From a virus, in the IMG/VR virus record IMGVR_UViG_3300032304_001060, positions 1 to 64,000 of that record: a DNA stretch of 64,000 nucleotides; one strand, written 5' to 3'. Below, piece by piece: positions 37,749 through 46,095 of this stretch (the first letter of the stretch is position 1; each line of letters opens with the position of its first letter). The notes below the pieces were generated by a model. The model was not told the DNA's origin. It made no database searches and saw only the letters and a list, made by a program, of their open reading frames with translations. Position numbers and translations under genes: made by a program.

Positions 37749-39011
37749 ATGGCATACGTTGTTAAGCGTGGCGATCGCTACACAGGCTATTATCGCAAGG
37801 GCGGTAAACGCCTCTCTGCTGGCACATGGCCAACGAAAACCGAGGCCGAATATCACGCCATGCAAGCGGACAGATCGGCTGGCACAGAGCCTTCTAGGGC
37901 TGTAAATGACCTATCGACCTATCTGGATTCATGGCTCAAGAGTGCCGATCTCATGCCTATCACGCTCAAGGGATATAGATCGGTACTGGAGAAGTACGTC
38001 ATGGCGGAATTAGGCGCGGTCAAAGTTACTTCAATTTCAAAGCGGGCGATCTCAGATTTACTTCAAAAATTGAAGGCGCAGGGCGTGGGGTCTGCAACTA
38101 TCCAGCAGGTCAAGGCGAGCCTAGGGTCGGCCTTCTCGCACCTCGTGGCCACAGGCGAACTAGCCGAGAACCCCACCCATGGCATCAAGGTCAGAGCACG
38201 CCATGCAGACATTGAGAAGATCATCGAGCCTGAAGAATTCAGGAAGATACTCAGTCACCTTCAGATCCAAGGTGCAAAGTTACTTGCCCAATTCCTAGTC
38301 GCATCAGGGTGCAGATTCGGAGAGGCGACCGAGATTCGGGTCAAGGACATCAATCTCAAGACAGGCGAGATATTCGTCCAGAGGCGAGTCAGCGATCTGG
38401 GCAAGAGCCATAGCAATAGATTCATGGTCATTGATGCCACAAAGTCGGGTCATAAGCGAAGCCTGACCATAAGCAAAGCCTTACTACAAGAGATTCGAGA
38501 CTATGTCTCAGCAAAAGCCCTATCAAAAGATGATCTGCTGTTCTCAAGGTTACTGGTGTGTGAACAAAGTAAAATAATAGATTCTCGTGGTGAAAAGTCT
38601 AAGCGACCATTCGCCCAAGACGGAAAACTGTTCCAGCATGGAACGCTGTACGCCTATACCCATGGGCGGTGCAGGTGCGGTGAATGCCGAGAGGCGATGC
38701 GAGAGTATCGTCGAAAGGCAAAGCCATACCAGAAGCAACAGCGATTCATCGACCAAACGAGTCACCTGCCACGAGATGTATGGAGAAAAATCTGGAACAA
38801 AGCAATAGACAAGTCCGCAATCGGGTGGACTCCTAGAACCCATGACCTACGGCACGCTAATGCCACTCAACTTCTAAAAGGTGGGGTGGACTTGCACGAG
38901 GTCAAGGAAAGGCTAGGTCACCAATCGATCAAGACGACAGAGCGATACCTACATCGCCTTCGTCACAACCAGTCAACGGCAGGGGAACTTGCCAATGACT
39001 TTTTGGAGTGA
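37749..39011 (+). CDS. int: Tyrosine integrase with a Cys-rich insertion
   Basis: The 420-residue recombinase has an arm-binding N-terminus (YVVKRGDRYTGYYRKGGKR), a SAM-like core-binding domain (about 55-150) and a catalytic domain. Catalytic residues are Arg 189 (SGCRFGEATEIR), Lys 232 (TKSGHKRS), His 365/Arg 368 (HDLRHANAT), His 391 (RLGHQS) and Tyr 400 (TERYLHRL). Between the Lys strand and the second box there is an insertion at about 270-340 carrying HGTLYAYTHGRCRCGECREA, a Cys-rich helix motif also found in actinobacterial phage nucleases. It integrates the phage genome into the host chromosome. GAAGGAGG is an optimal ribosome site. The upstream terminator isolates it from the early operon. 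Confidence 0.96.
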   Translation: MAYVVKRGDRYTGYYRKGGKRLSAGTWPTKTEAEYHAMQADRSAGTEPSRAVNDLSTYLDSWLKSADLMPITLKGYRSVLEKYVMAELGAVKVTSISKRAISDLLQKLKAQGVGSATIQQVKASLGSAFSHLVATGELAENPTHGIKVRARHADIEKIIEPEEFRKILSHLQIQGAKLLAQFLVASGCRFGEATEIRVKDINLKTGEIFVQRRVSDLGKSHSNRFMVIDATKSGHKRSLTISKALLQEIRDYVSAKALSKDDLLFSRLLVCEQSKIIDSRGEKSKRPFAQDGKLFQHGTLYAYTHGRCRCGECREAMREYRRKAKPYQKQQRFIDQTSHLPRDVWRKIWNKAIDKSAIGWTPRTHDLRHANATQLLKGGVDLHEVKERLGHQSIKTTERYLHRLRHNQSTAGELANDFLE

Positions 39012-39013
39012 TG

Positions 39014-39547
39014 ATGAAACATCTACATAGAAGCCGAGTACTGATCGGTGGGGCTATCTCAGTCCTAGTGACAGGTCTAGGGGTCGTGGCAGGACAGCCA
39101 CAAGCCATAGCACCAGTCAAAGCCGAAGCAGTAGTCATATCAAAAAGCACAGTCCGAATGAACACGCTGGCCAAGTACAGCAACGCAGATAGCCTGACCG
39201 ATCGTGATCTGGTCAAGTTACTAGGTGCTGTCGGGTTCGAAGGCAAAGCCTTACGACAAGCGTGGGCAATCGCTAAGAAAGAATCAACAGGACGACCTCT
39301 CGCCCATAACGGAAACCGAAATACTGGAGATAACTCTTACGGGTTATTCCAGATCAATATGCTCGGTTCTCTGGGCGAAGAGCGACGGGATAAATTCAGT
39401 TTAGGTTCAAACGCTGAATTGCTCAACCCTGTGGTGAATGCCAAAGTCGCTTATCACATGAGCGATGCTGGGCAGGACTGGAGTGCATGGAAGGGAACTA
39501 ATACGAAGCGAGTCAAGTACTGGCTAAGTAAATTCCCTAAGGCATAA
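39014..39547 (+). CDS. Secreted lytic transglycosylase (SLT/GEWL-like)
   Basis: A 177-residue protein with an N-terminal export signal (HRSRVLIGGAISVLVTGLGV, small residues before PQAIAP) and a C-terminal lysozyme-like domain. AIAKKESTGRPLAHNGNRNT holds the catalytic Glu (KKEST), and DNSYGLFQINMLG is the typical SLT loop. ATG 39014 is chosen because GGAG is 5 nt upstream; GTG and ATG codons just before it are too close. It follows the integrase with a 3-bp gap, so it may be expressed from the prophage to remodel the host wall, or act as a second lysis or virion enzyme. Confidence 0.88.
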   Translation: MKHLHRSRVLIGGAISVLVTGLGVVAGQPQAIAPVKAEAVVISKSTVRMNTLAKYSNADSLTDRDLVKLLGAVGFEGKALRQAWAIAKKESTGRPLAHNGNRNTGDNSYGLFQINMLGSLGEERRDKFSLGSNAELLNPVVNAKVAYHMSDAGQDWSAWKGTNTKRVKYWLSKFPKA

Positions 39548-39596
39548 GGCAAAGCCAAAGGCAAAGCCATATCAAAAGCAAGACGGCATACGGGAG

Positions 39597-39618
39597 CCCC
39601 CGTCAGAAATGGCGGGGG
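39597..39618 (+). repeat. GC hairpin before the 121-aa gene
   Basis: CCCCCG (39597-39602) pairs with CGGGGG (39613-39618), 50 nt after the transglycosylase stop. No T-run; it may attenuate or separate messages. Confidence 0.45.
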
Positions 39619-39638
39619 TATCTCAGACAAGGAGCAGC

Positions 39639-40004
39639 ATGTACAACAAAGATACTTCGTGGGAAAACGATACGAAGACGTACATAAAGAAAGCCAAACA
39701 ATATGCCAATCCTCACGATCCTCACATGGGTGCTCATCGTGAATCAGAAGAAACTCCTCTTACTCCAAAACAAGTAGAAGAAATTTTCTGGGAAAAATTA
39801 GTTAATAAGGGTTGGAAATTAGACTTAGAAAAGAAAATAACAGGAATTGTTCTCCTTTGCCCTGATTGCGAAGAGATTGTAGATAGATACAGATTTATAA
39901 AAGCCACACAAATAGCCAAAATTGTGGGAGATAGGTACATCGCAGCAGTAATTGCTATTCATAATGGCAAACCATGTAAGCCAGAGGCCACAGGAGAAGC
40001 ATAA
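39639..40004 (+). CDS. Hypothetical protein with CxxC
   Basis: A 121-residue protein starting MYNKDTSWENDTKTYIKKAK, with LTPKQVEEIFWEKLVNKGWK and LLCPDCEEIVDRYRFIKATQ. ATG 39639 has AAGGAG 6 nt upstream; an ATG ten codons earlier lies within the hairpin. The single CPDC suggests a half zinc site. Last plus-strand gene before convergent transcription. Its codon use is more AT-rich than that of the integrase. Confidence 0.65.
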   Translation: MYNKDTSWENDTKTYIKKAKQYANPHDPHMGAHRESEETPLTPKQVEEIFWEKLVNKGWKLDLEKKITGIVLLCPDCEEIVDRYRFIKATQIAKIVGDRYIAAVIAIHNGKPCKPEATGEA

Positions 40005-40013
40005 GCAATAGCA

Positions 40014-40039
40014 AAAGCCCCACCAGAAGGTGAGGCTTT
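40014..40039. terminator. Bidirectional hairpin between convergent operons
   Basis: AAAGCCCCACC and GGTGAGGCTTT form an imperfect 11-bp stem with a 4-nt loop (AGAA). The minus-strand transcript would end GGGGCTTTTGC and the plus strand GGCTTTAGCC, both with short T-runs. It lies 10 nt after the plus-strand stop and 22 nt after the ribonucleotide reductase stop, where a shared terminator is expected. Confidence 0.65.
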
Positions 40040-40061
40040 AGCCAAAGCAATACCAGAAGCG

Positions 40062-42080
40062 TTACTGGTTATCTTTAATTAACTTCACTTCACAGGCATC
40101 GGTGGTGCAGTAAGCCTCACCAATAGCATCAGAAGCCATACCAGCATAGACACCAGCCAGATCGATAGGGAACAACTTCAGTGTTCCTTCTGTCTCGTAC
40201 TCTTCTTGAGTGATCTGTGTGTAAGGCATCTGAGGATAGACAGCATTACCAGAAGGCAAGAATGAGACAGTCTTAAGTTGACCGTCATACATATGCAAAG
40301 CCGTACCAATAGCCGAAGCCTCTGTCTCTGGATCAAACGAGATCGTTACTGAGACAGAGTTGTCTGACCAATATCTTTGCGCCGTTGCTGCCAACGCCAT
40401 CTTCTCGTAGATACTGACGTCCTTCTCAGAACGCTTTGCATCTGATTTGATAGGGAAGAAGACAACCGAAGTTGTATCGGGCGATTCATTTGCTGGCTCT
40501 ACGCGGTAGTTGGCTAACTTAAAGAGTGGCAGCATCGGATCAGAGTTACTAAAGCGAATGGCGCGATTGAAGTACTCACCACCTACAGTCCAGTGAACTC
40601 CAGGAGATTCACCAGCAAGGATAGAGACTGTGCCTGATGGCTTAACAGTTGTCATCTTGATTGACTCACGAATGCCGAGCCACTCCGAGTATGTGGTGTC
40701 GTAGGTCTTGATGATCTTGTATCCCTCATCCATCCACTGGCGAAGAATTGGCAAGCCCCTGTTATCTGCAAAGTTAGCAACGCCAGAGATTGATGTGCCG
40801 ATGCGACGATTACGTTGCATGATGGCGTTGGTCTCTTCCCAGTGAGTTGGAAGTAGCGTTACAGTCTTTGCATAGAGATAAGCAAACTTCAGTGTGCGCT
40901 TGAAATCATCGAGTGAGTCATGGCGGTTGAGGTAAGTCTCAACCAAAGTGCAACACTCATAAGACTCTAGTGACTGTTCAGCACATGGGTTGTACCCCGC
41001 GATGCGCCAATCCTTATTGTTCTCTGGGTCTGCAAGACGACCGAACTTCTTTGATACATCCATCCAGATAACTCCTGGCTCACCATTGAGTTTAATTCCC
41101 TCAACGATTGCGTCAAGATCATCTCCCACATTGACAGCCACAGAGTTGTTCGACATCCAGCCATGGGTCAGACGCTCTGGGTACTTGTCGTAATTCTTGA
41201 GGTTGAGGAACTCCTCATCATCGATACGGCCAATAAGTAACTCAGCAGAGCGACGCACGTTGCCAGAGACAACACAGACACCGATCATGTTGCCGATGTC
41301 GGCAATGTCACGACGTGTAAGTAGTTGCCCTGCACGACCTGCAAACATCTGGTGTAGGTAGTCGTGGAGTTTAATTAGTGGGTCTGGCCCTGCTGCGGTT
41401 CCTCCAAAGGTCTTAATCGGAACTCCTGCTGGACGAATTTCGGAGTAGTCAAAGATAGGCTTCTTCGAATCTGGCTTAAGGTAGCAATCGATGATTGCGG
41501 CAGTCGCTCTGACCCAACCTTCTCTGGTATCGGGAATGACATGAGTTACTTCTCCTTGTGGTTCATAGATAGTGAATTCTTTATCTGCGCCTTTATCATC
41601 AAAGCCCACACCCACACCGAGCATGGATGCCTCCATCAAGAAGGCAAACGGCTTGGATGGCTCTACCTTGTTCATCGACCCTGTCGATACGAAAGCACAA
41701 TTCTGTAGGGCTGCTGAGTTACGCTGAATGTTTACGATTGGTGTACCCATGACCCATAGACCACGTCCAGGTGGAGTCCACTTGAGATTCCACAGTCGAT
41801 CAAAAGCCTCCTTTGCAGAGGCTGCTGCCTTAGCATCTGACCATGGCAGACGAGCAGTTTTGGCGTGATCCTTCTGGAGCGAGTACATGCCATTGATGAC
41901 TCTCTCACATACATCTACCCAAGTCTCCTTAGTACCATCTTCTTTGAGACGTGAATAGGTTCTGAGAAAAGTAATCTCTCCTACGGAATTTCCTGCTGCG
42001 TCTTGATAACCGAAGGGCGCTTTCTTTGCCCGATATGGTGCAACAAAATCTTCGGTTAATTTAAATGAAAACAACGACAT
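40062..42080 (-). CDS. nrdJ: Class II (B12-dependent) ribonucleoside triphosphate reductase
   Basis: A 672-residue monomeric reductase that makes deoxynucleotides for phage DNA. Features: N-terminal RTYSRLKEDG, the substrate/redox Cys in LQNCAFVSTG, the active-site loop NPCAEQSLESYECC (thiyl Cys and catalytic Glu), KPSGTVSILAGESPGVHW, and a C-terminal Cys pair CTTDACEVK that relays electrons. The absence of a small subunit gene and the overall length fit the adenosylcobalamin class. Start is uncertain between ATG 42080 (MSLFSFKL) and ATG 42092. Its 3' end faces the plus-strand operon across a shared hairpin. No cobalamin riboswitch could be recognised in the 155-bp gap upstream. Confidence 0.95.
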   Translation of the reverse strand: MSLFSFKLTEDFVAPYRAKKAPFGYQDAAGNSVGEITFLRTYSRLKEDGTKETWVDVCERVINGMYSLQKDHAKTARLPWSDAKAAASAKEAFDRLWNLKWTPPGRGLWVMGTPIVNIQRNSAALQNCAFVSTGSMNKVEPSKPFAFLMEASMLGVGVGFDDKGADKEFTIYEPQGEVTHVIPDTREGWVRATAAIIDCYLKPDSKKPIFDYSEIRPAGVPIKTFGGTAAGPDPLIKLHDYLHQMFAGRAGQLLTRRDIADIGNMIGVCVVSGNVRRSAELLIGRIDDEEFLNLKNYDKYPERLTHGWMSNNSVAVNVGDDLDAIVEGIKLNGEPGVIWMDVSKKFGRLADPENNKDWRIAGYNPCAEQSLESYECCTLVETYLNRHDSLDDFKRTLKFAYLYAKTVTLLPTHWEETNAIMQRNRRIGTSISGVANFADNRGLPILRQWMDEGYKIIKTYDTTYSEWLGIRESIKMTTVKPSGTVSILAGESPGVHWTVGGEYFNRAIRFSNSDPMLPLFKLANYRVEPANESPDTTSVVFFPIKSDAKRSEKDVSIYEKMALAATAQRYWSDNSVSVTISFDPETEASAIGTALHMYDGQLKTVSFLPSGNAVYPQMPYTQITQEEYETEGTLKLFPIDLAGVYAGMASDAIGEAYCTTDACEVKLIKDNQ

Positions 42081-42247
42081 AACCCCTACCATTTCTATTA
42101 ATGTGCAAATACCCCTCAGTGGGTTGCTTAGTATTACGCTTGAAACCCTACCATGTATATGTCAATAAGGTTGAGTACTTTATTCAATGTTGGTGGGTCA
42201 AACTTCCCTCCACCTTGATCCACTTCACTCCACTTGCTGTTATCAGA

Positions 42248-43756
42248 TCATTGATCTTCGATAGATTCCGAGATAATCCTTGTCACAGTCTCTTCTTTTA
42301 GCGTCTCTGGTAACTCCTTGAGAGCCTGAGCACGATCGCCAAAGATTGCAGAGAGAACTCCACCAGCAGATTGTCGCTGTGCGGTGATCTGAATGAACTC
42401 CTTGTTGGTCTCCATCTCCTTGACTTGACCAACCAATTTGTAGAGGCGGTCAATCTCCTGAGAGAGATTTGGATCGGCGTAGCCACCATTCATTTCTTCT
42501 GCAAAACGCATAAAAGCCACTCTTTGGCCTTGCATTTCAATAATTGCAGTAAGTAGCGCTTTGAGTTGATCCTTAGTCTTGACCTCTATTGGGAGATTAA
42601 ATGCACACATGTTTTCGGGCTTAAAGGCTGGACAGTTAGATGCAACGAAACATGTGTTGCACTGACGTAGGGATGACTGCTGGTTGTTGATGACTGGAAC
42701 TTCTTTAAGAACATCTCGTCCTTCTTCATCAGTCTCAACTACAGTCTTCATCTTTACACCGAATACAGGGAGATTCTGCATCTCTTCAGGGTCTCTTTCA
42801 ACCAACTTAGTCGGTTCATTCTTCCGCACTTCGAGGTCACTGTTATCAGATGCACCCCCCATCATTTCCATCAAACCACTCATGAGTGGGGTATCGCTGT
42901 TATCAGATACTTGGGCGTTCTTGCCCCCGTCAATGATGTGTAGATCGGGTGTCTTCTTGTCCATTGATTCCTCTAATCGCTTGTATGACCAGACGGCTAC
43001 CCTAGTGGATTCGAGGGTACTATCTGCTATGAACTCAGAGTAGTCTAGTCCAGCCTTCTCTACCATCGCCTTGTAGCGAGGTCGTGCTTGGTCTTTCATT
43101 CTCTTGGGGTAGCGGTTTAACTTGGTGCCATCCCAGACGATTGTCTCGCCTCTTCTCATGGGCGAAAGCCATGACAATGTGCTGGCTGTGCTAAATGGTA
43201 CCTGCCTCAGATTGTCTGGCTTGGCACATCCAATGGCATGGAAGGCGGTTCCATGCGATCTCTGCAAGGTACGGGTAAGGCTTGCGAGGTTCTTGACTGA
43301 CTCGATTGTGTCGTTGGGAATGGCGATGTTGGAGTAACTTTTAGCCAAGGCCTGAAGATTACTTATCCCATCTGACTCATGCCAGACTACCCATAACTTA
43401 GGGTCGTTACTGAAGAAAGAACGTTGTTGGGCGATCCATTCTTGACCTAGGACTTGGGAATCAAACTCCAGAAACGCTTCTGCTCGATCCGCATTGTTAA
43501 CAAGAAACTCCTGATAGTCGGCTGCCAGATCAAGTAACTCTTGACGGGACAGGCCAGCCTTGTCTGCCTGTGATGCGCCAGACTCAATGTAGACCTTGGC
43601 CTCTGGTTCAAAGTGTTCTGAGATCAGCCATATCTTGGTCTTGGGTAGCCCACGCTTGCGAAGACCCCAGTAGTTGAGCCCCATCGACTCAACCTTCATG
43701 CCTTCGAGTAGGGTTCTATTGGAGCCCACTTCGACTCCTGAGAATATGAGGTTCAT
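42248..43756 (-). CDS. TGT/DpdA-like TIM-barrel protein with C-terminal Cys cluster
   Basis: The 502-residue protein has a first part resembling tRNA-guanine/DNA 7-deazaguanine transglycosylases. VYIESGASQADKAG corresponds to the DSGAFs motif, and FHAIGCAKPDNLRQVPFSTA, then STLSWLSP, corresponds to HGLGxxKPxLLxxYPFxSVDSTSW. The Asp of both motifs is changed (Glu and Ala), so base-exchange activity is doubtful. A disordered middle follows, then a Cys cluster (CNTCFVASNCPAFKPENMC) and a helical region (VAFMRFAEEMNGGYADPNLS). It overlaps the HAD-like gene by 1 bp and belongs to a three-gene unit with HAD and nucleotidyltransferase proteins. The fold call is moderate inference. Confidence 0.6.
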   Translation of the reverse strand: MNLIFSGVEVGSNRTLLEGMKVESMGLNYWGLRKRGLPKTKIWLISEHFEPEAKVYIESGASQADKAGLSRQELLDLAADYQEFLVNNADRAEAFLEFDSQVLGQEWIAQQRSFFSNDPKLWVVWHESDGISNLQALAKSYSNIAIPNDTIESVKNLASLTRTLQRSHGTAFHAIGCAKPDNLRQVPFSTASTLSWLSPMRRGETIVWDGTKLNRYPKRMKDQARPRYKAMVEKAGLDYSEFIADSTLESTRVAVWSYKRLEESMDKKTPDLHIIDGGKNAQVSDNSDTPLMSGLMEMMGGASDNSDLEVRKNEPTKLVERDPEEMQNLPVFGVKMKTVVETDEEGRDVLKEVPVINNQQSSLRQCNTCFVASNCPAFKPENMCAFNLPIEVKTKDQLKALLTAIIEMQGQRVAFMRFAEEMNGGYADPNLSQEIDRLYKLVGQVKEMETNKEFIQITAQRQSAGGVLSAIFGDRAQALKELPETLKEETVTRIISESIEDQ

Positions 43757-44244
43757 TAGTCTTGCCAGAACTGTAGGTCTTTAGGAGATGCTGCATCCTT
43801 AGATTTGGCGATGTTAACTCGTGTAATTGCTGCCTCGATCTCACCCCACTGGCGCACCTTCTTAGGCGCATCAGGGCGACGTTCAACAGCAAGATAGCCA
43901 GGATTCATAAACATCACTGCAGGGATTCCCTGCTCCTCAAAGACCCACGCACACATTAAAGGGTCAGAGTCCACGTACATCTCGATCGGTGCACGAGAGC
44001 GACTCACCACGAACTGGCGCTTCTTTAAGTCTTCACCTTCAAGGTAAAAAGAACGGTCGATGAGATCATCGTAGTTAATAATTCCGTGCGATTGAAGCCA
44101 GTGCTCTGCATCCTCAGTCTTACGGGAGGTCATGATGGCCACTCGGTTATTGATATTGAGGGCATAGTAGAGCGCCACTCCTGCTCGGATTGGATCGCCT
44201 GAATCCGAACTAAGTACGCCGTCTAGTGATACGAGTATATTCAT
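43756..44244 (-). CDS. HAD-like phosphatase
   Basis: A 162-residue protein with the HAD layout: MNILVSLDGVLSSDSGDPIR (motif I, but the first Asp of DxD is Ser), VAIMTSRKTEDAEHWLQSHG (motif II strand with Thr/Ser), and MYVDSDPLMCAWVFEEQGIP (motif IV Asp pair). Phage HADs often act as 5'-nucleotidases or polynucleotide phosphatases. Loss of the nucleophile Asp would leave it inactive or altered. It lies between the TGT-like and nucleotidyltransferase genes, spaced by -1 and 2 bp. Confidence 0.7.
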   Translation of the reverse strand: MNILVSLDGVLSSDSGDPIRAGVALYYALNINNRVAIMTSRKTEDAEHWLQSHGIINYDDLIDRSFYLEGEDLKKRQFVVSRSRAPIEMYVDSDPLMCAWVFEEQGIPAVMFMNPGYLAVERRPDAPKKVRQWGEIEAAITRVNIAKSKDAASPKDLQFWQD

Positions 44245-44246
44245 TA

Positions 44247-45185
44247 TTATCCTGGTGTTTTGTAGGTTGCTGCTCTTCGAATTAGGGTCTGAGTATCAGG
44301 CAGATCAACGCCATACGTGCTCTCTGCTTGTTGCGCTTTGTACGTGTCCCAGTACTCAGACATCTTTTTTAGGGTTGGTACGGTTCCGTACTTCTTACCC
44401 GCTTGCCATCGGTAGTTATAAAAGTCAGAGTAGCCATGGCCACTCTGAGTAAACGCATATCTGCGTGAGCGATGGATATCGTCAAATAGTAGTGATGCTT
44501 GCATCAGGGATGCCTGTAGTCTGAACTCTGCATTCCGTCGTGCAGGATCATTCTGTGCACCTTGTAGATCAGTCAATGCCTGTGAGTAGTGGCTAACAAT
44601 TTCTGCGGTGCGTGCACGATCACGTTCTGCTAGGACATCGCCTACCTTGCTGTGTGGTGCACCTTGCTTTGATGGAAATACTGTCCACTCATTGTGGGTC
44701 AAGTCGTATGCAGCATAGGGATTGATAGTACGGATATCTGTAGCGCCAGGATTGACGTAGAAGGTAACTTCAAACCCGTTCCACTCCTGTGTATCTGGCT
44801 GTAGATTCTCGCGGAAATCTTCGTTGAGCATCTTGCTGATCTCAATGTCAGATAGGCCATGGTAGTCAGGGTGCGCTTGACGGAACTGGATGTAGTTAAC
44901 ACCAATCAGAATATCTAAGTCTTTCGGATAGCGCTGTGCTGACCATTGGTAGGAGACGGCAGAGCCAGCAATCCATACCGTTGTCCACAAATCTGCATGA
45001 CGATACTGATCGCCAAGGAAATCAAAGAGCATATGGAGAATGCCGTTACGAACCCAGCCCTTGAGAGTTACGTTAGAGAATAACTCTGGGTCTAGGTTTT
45101 CTTCTGGAGCCGAGAAGTAGGAGGTAGGGCTTTCCTGCATGTCTACAGGAGCCACGTACTTGCCTAGTCCATCGAAACGGTTCAT
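44247..45185 (-). CDS. Nucleotidyltransferase-fold protein
   Basis: The 312-residue protein has the polymerase-beta-type signature: WIAGSAVSYQWSAQRYPKDL then DILIGVNYIQFR, that is GS followed by D-x-D, and a third acidic strand in EVTFYVNPGATDIR. The remainder is helical. Such proteins transfer nucleotides to RNA, protein or antibiotics. No start-site ribosome binding sequence is seen, but TAGAAT lies at -12 to -7, so it is probably a leaderless first gene of the three-gene unit with HAD and TGT-like proteins. Confidence 0.78.
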   Translation of the reverse strand: MNRFDGLGKYVAPVDMQESPTSYFSAPEENLDPELFSNVTLKGWVRNGILHMLFDFLGDQYRHADLWTTVWIAGSAVSYQWSAQRYPKDLDILIGVNYIQFRQAHPDYHGLSDIEISKMLNEDFRENLQPDTQEWNGFEVTFYVNPGATDIRTINPYAAYDLTHNEWTVFPSKQGAPHSKVGDVLAERDRARTAEIVSHYSQALTDLQGAQNDPARRNAEFRLQASLMQASLLFDDIHRSRRYAFTQSGHGYSDFYNYRWQAGKKYGTVPTLKKMSEYWDTYKAQQAESTYGVDLPDTQTLIRRAATYKTPG

Positions 45186-45191
45186 GGACTA

Positions 45192-45197
45192 ATTCTA
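45192..45197 (-). promoter_or_regulatory. Leaderless -10 candidate (TAGAAT)
   Basis: TAGAAT matches TAnnnT at exactly -12 to -7 from the ATG at 45185, within a 19-bp AT-rich gap. The following gene has no Shine-Dalgarno sequence. Confidence 0.45.
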
Positions 45198-45204
45198 TGT
45201 CTAA

Positions 45205-45492
45205 TTAGGCTTGTGGTGTCTCTATGCCACGATCGCTTAATGCAGATCGTAACTTGGCTTTTATCTCTTCAGACTCATCTTTTGGCTGTAGGAGTGGAGC
45301 AATCGATCGTGCAATTCGATCTGCAAGCAACTGGCTCTCAATATCGGTGACTAACTCTTTGCTGCAGCCAAATACGTCGTAGGTAGTTGCTTGACGGCGA
45401 GTGTTCTCATCCGCAGGGTGTAGGTGGGTCGACATTGTTCCATCAGCATTGATAACAACCGTGTAGGCTGCCTCAATCATCTTCTCATCCAT
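45205..45492 (-). CDS. Hypothetical protein
   Basis: A 95-residue protein starting MDEKMIEAAYTVVINADGTM at ATG 45492, sharing its A with the upstream stop (TAATG). It contains STHLHPADENTRRQATTYDV and a helical C-terminal part. ADGTMSTHLH might be a metal site. No family recognised. Confidence 0.65.
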   Translation of the reverse strand: MDEKMIEAAYTVVINADGTMSTHLHPADENTRRQATTYDVFGCSKELVTDIESQLLADRIARSIAPLLQPKDESEEIKAKLRSALSDRGIETPQA

Positions 45493-46046
45493 TATCGCAA
45501 TCCTTCCATGAGTTTCTGCTTGCGTTGTGCTACGCCTATCGCTACTGGACAAAAATCGCATAGGTAAGTCTTTTGTCCTGGGGAATCTTTGTACTTCTCC
45601 ATACCTTCTGCTTGACGCTCTTTTTCTGTCTTAGGAATGAGCATCTTGTCGACATCGTGCCAATCAGAGCACCCATCTTTAGGTTGGTTATGGCGACGAT
45701 AACATGTCATTGCATCATCCATGAAGATAGATCGTGAGTCATAGAAGGTGTCATCGATCTCTGCAAGGCCTTTGGAACCGCCACCTTTAATCTGGCGAAT
45801 GATCTCTTGCTTCGATTTGGTATCAGCCCATGAACGGAGAGGTAGAACAAATAACTTGCCCTTATGTGGCTCTCCTGATGGGAATACGTGGTTCTCACAT
45901 GCAACAGCCAAGAGCATGTCTAACTCTGGATCGCCGTCGTATGGAGGGAGTTCTTCTAGTGATTGGCAGACAAGGCAAAATAGCAAACGAAACATAGGTT
46001 CATTTGCTTCTGGCTTCTTCTGTCCAAGAATGGGTACGTTACTCAT
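45492..46046 (-). CDS. Cys-rich hypothetical protein
   Basis: A 184-residue protein with several Cys/His groups: FRLLFCLVCQSLEELPPYDG, MTCYRRHNQPKDGCSDWHDV and YLCDFCPVAIGVAQRKQK. The paired CxxC motifs suggest a split zinc site. AAGGAG lies 6 nt before the ATG. It may bind nucleic acid; unrecognised. Confidence 0.68.
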   Translation of the reverse strand: MSNVPILGQKKPEANEPMFRLLFCLVCQSLEELPPYDGDPELDMLLAVACENHVFPSGEPHKGKLFVLPLRSWADTKSKQEIIRQIKGGGSKGLAEIDDTFYDSRSIFMDDAMTCYRRHNQPKDGCSDWHDVDKMLIPKTEKERQAEGMEKYKDSPGQKTYLCDFCPVAIGVAQRKQKLMEGLR

Positions 46047-46095
46047 GGTGCTCCTTATAGTAGTCCGATTAGTCTAACAGATTGCGGAACTTCTC

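Noticed and set aside
42093-42247. Cobalamin riboswitch upstream of the B12-dependent reductase
   Set aside because: The gap is only 155 bp and no B12-box-like conserved segment is recognisable; a TTGACA is present but without a well-spaced -10.
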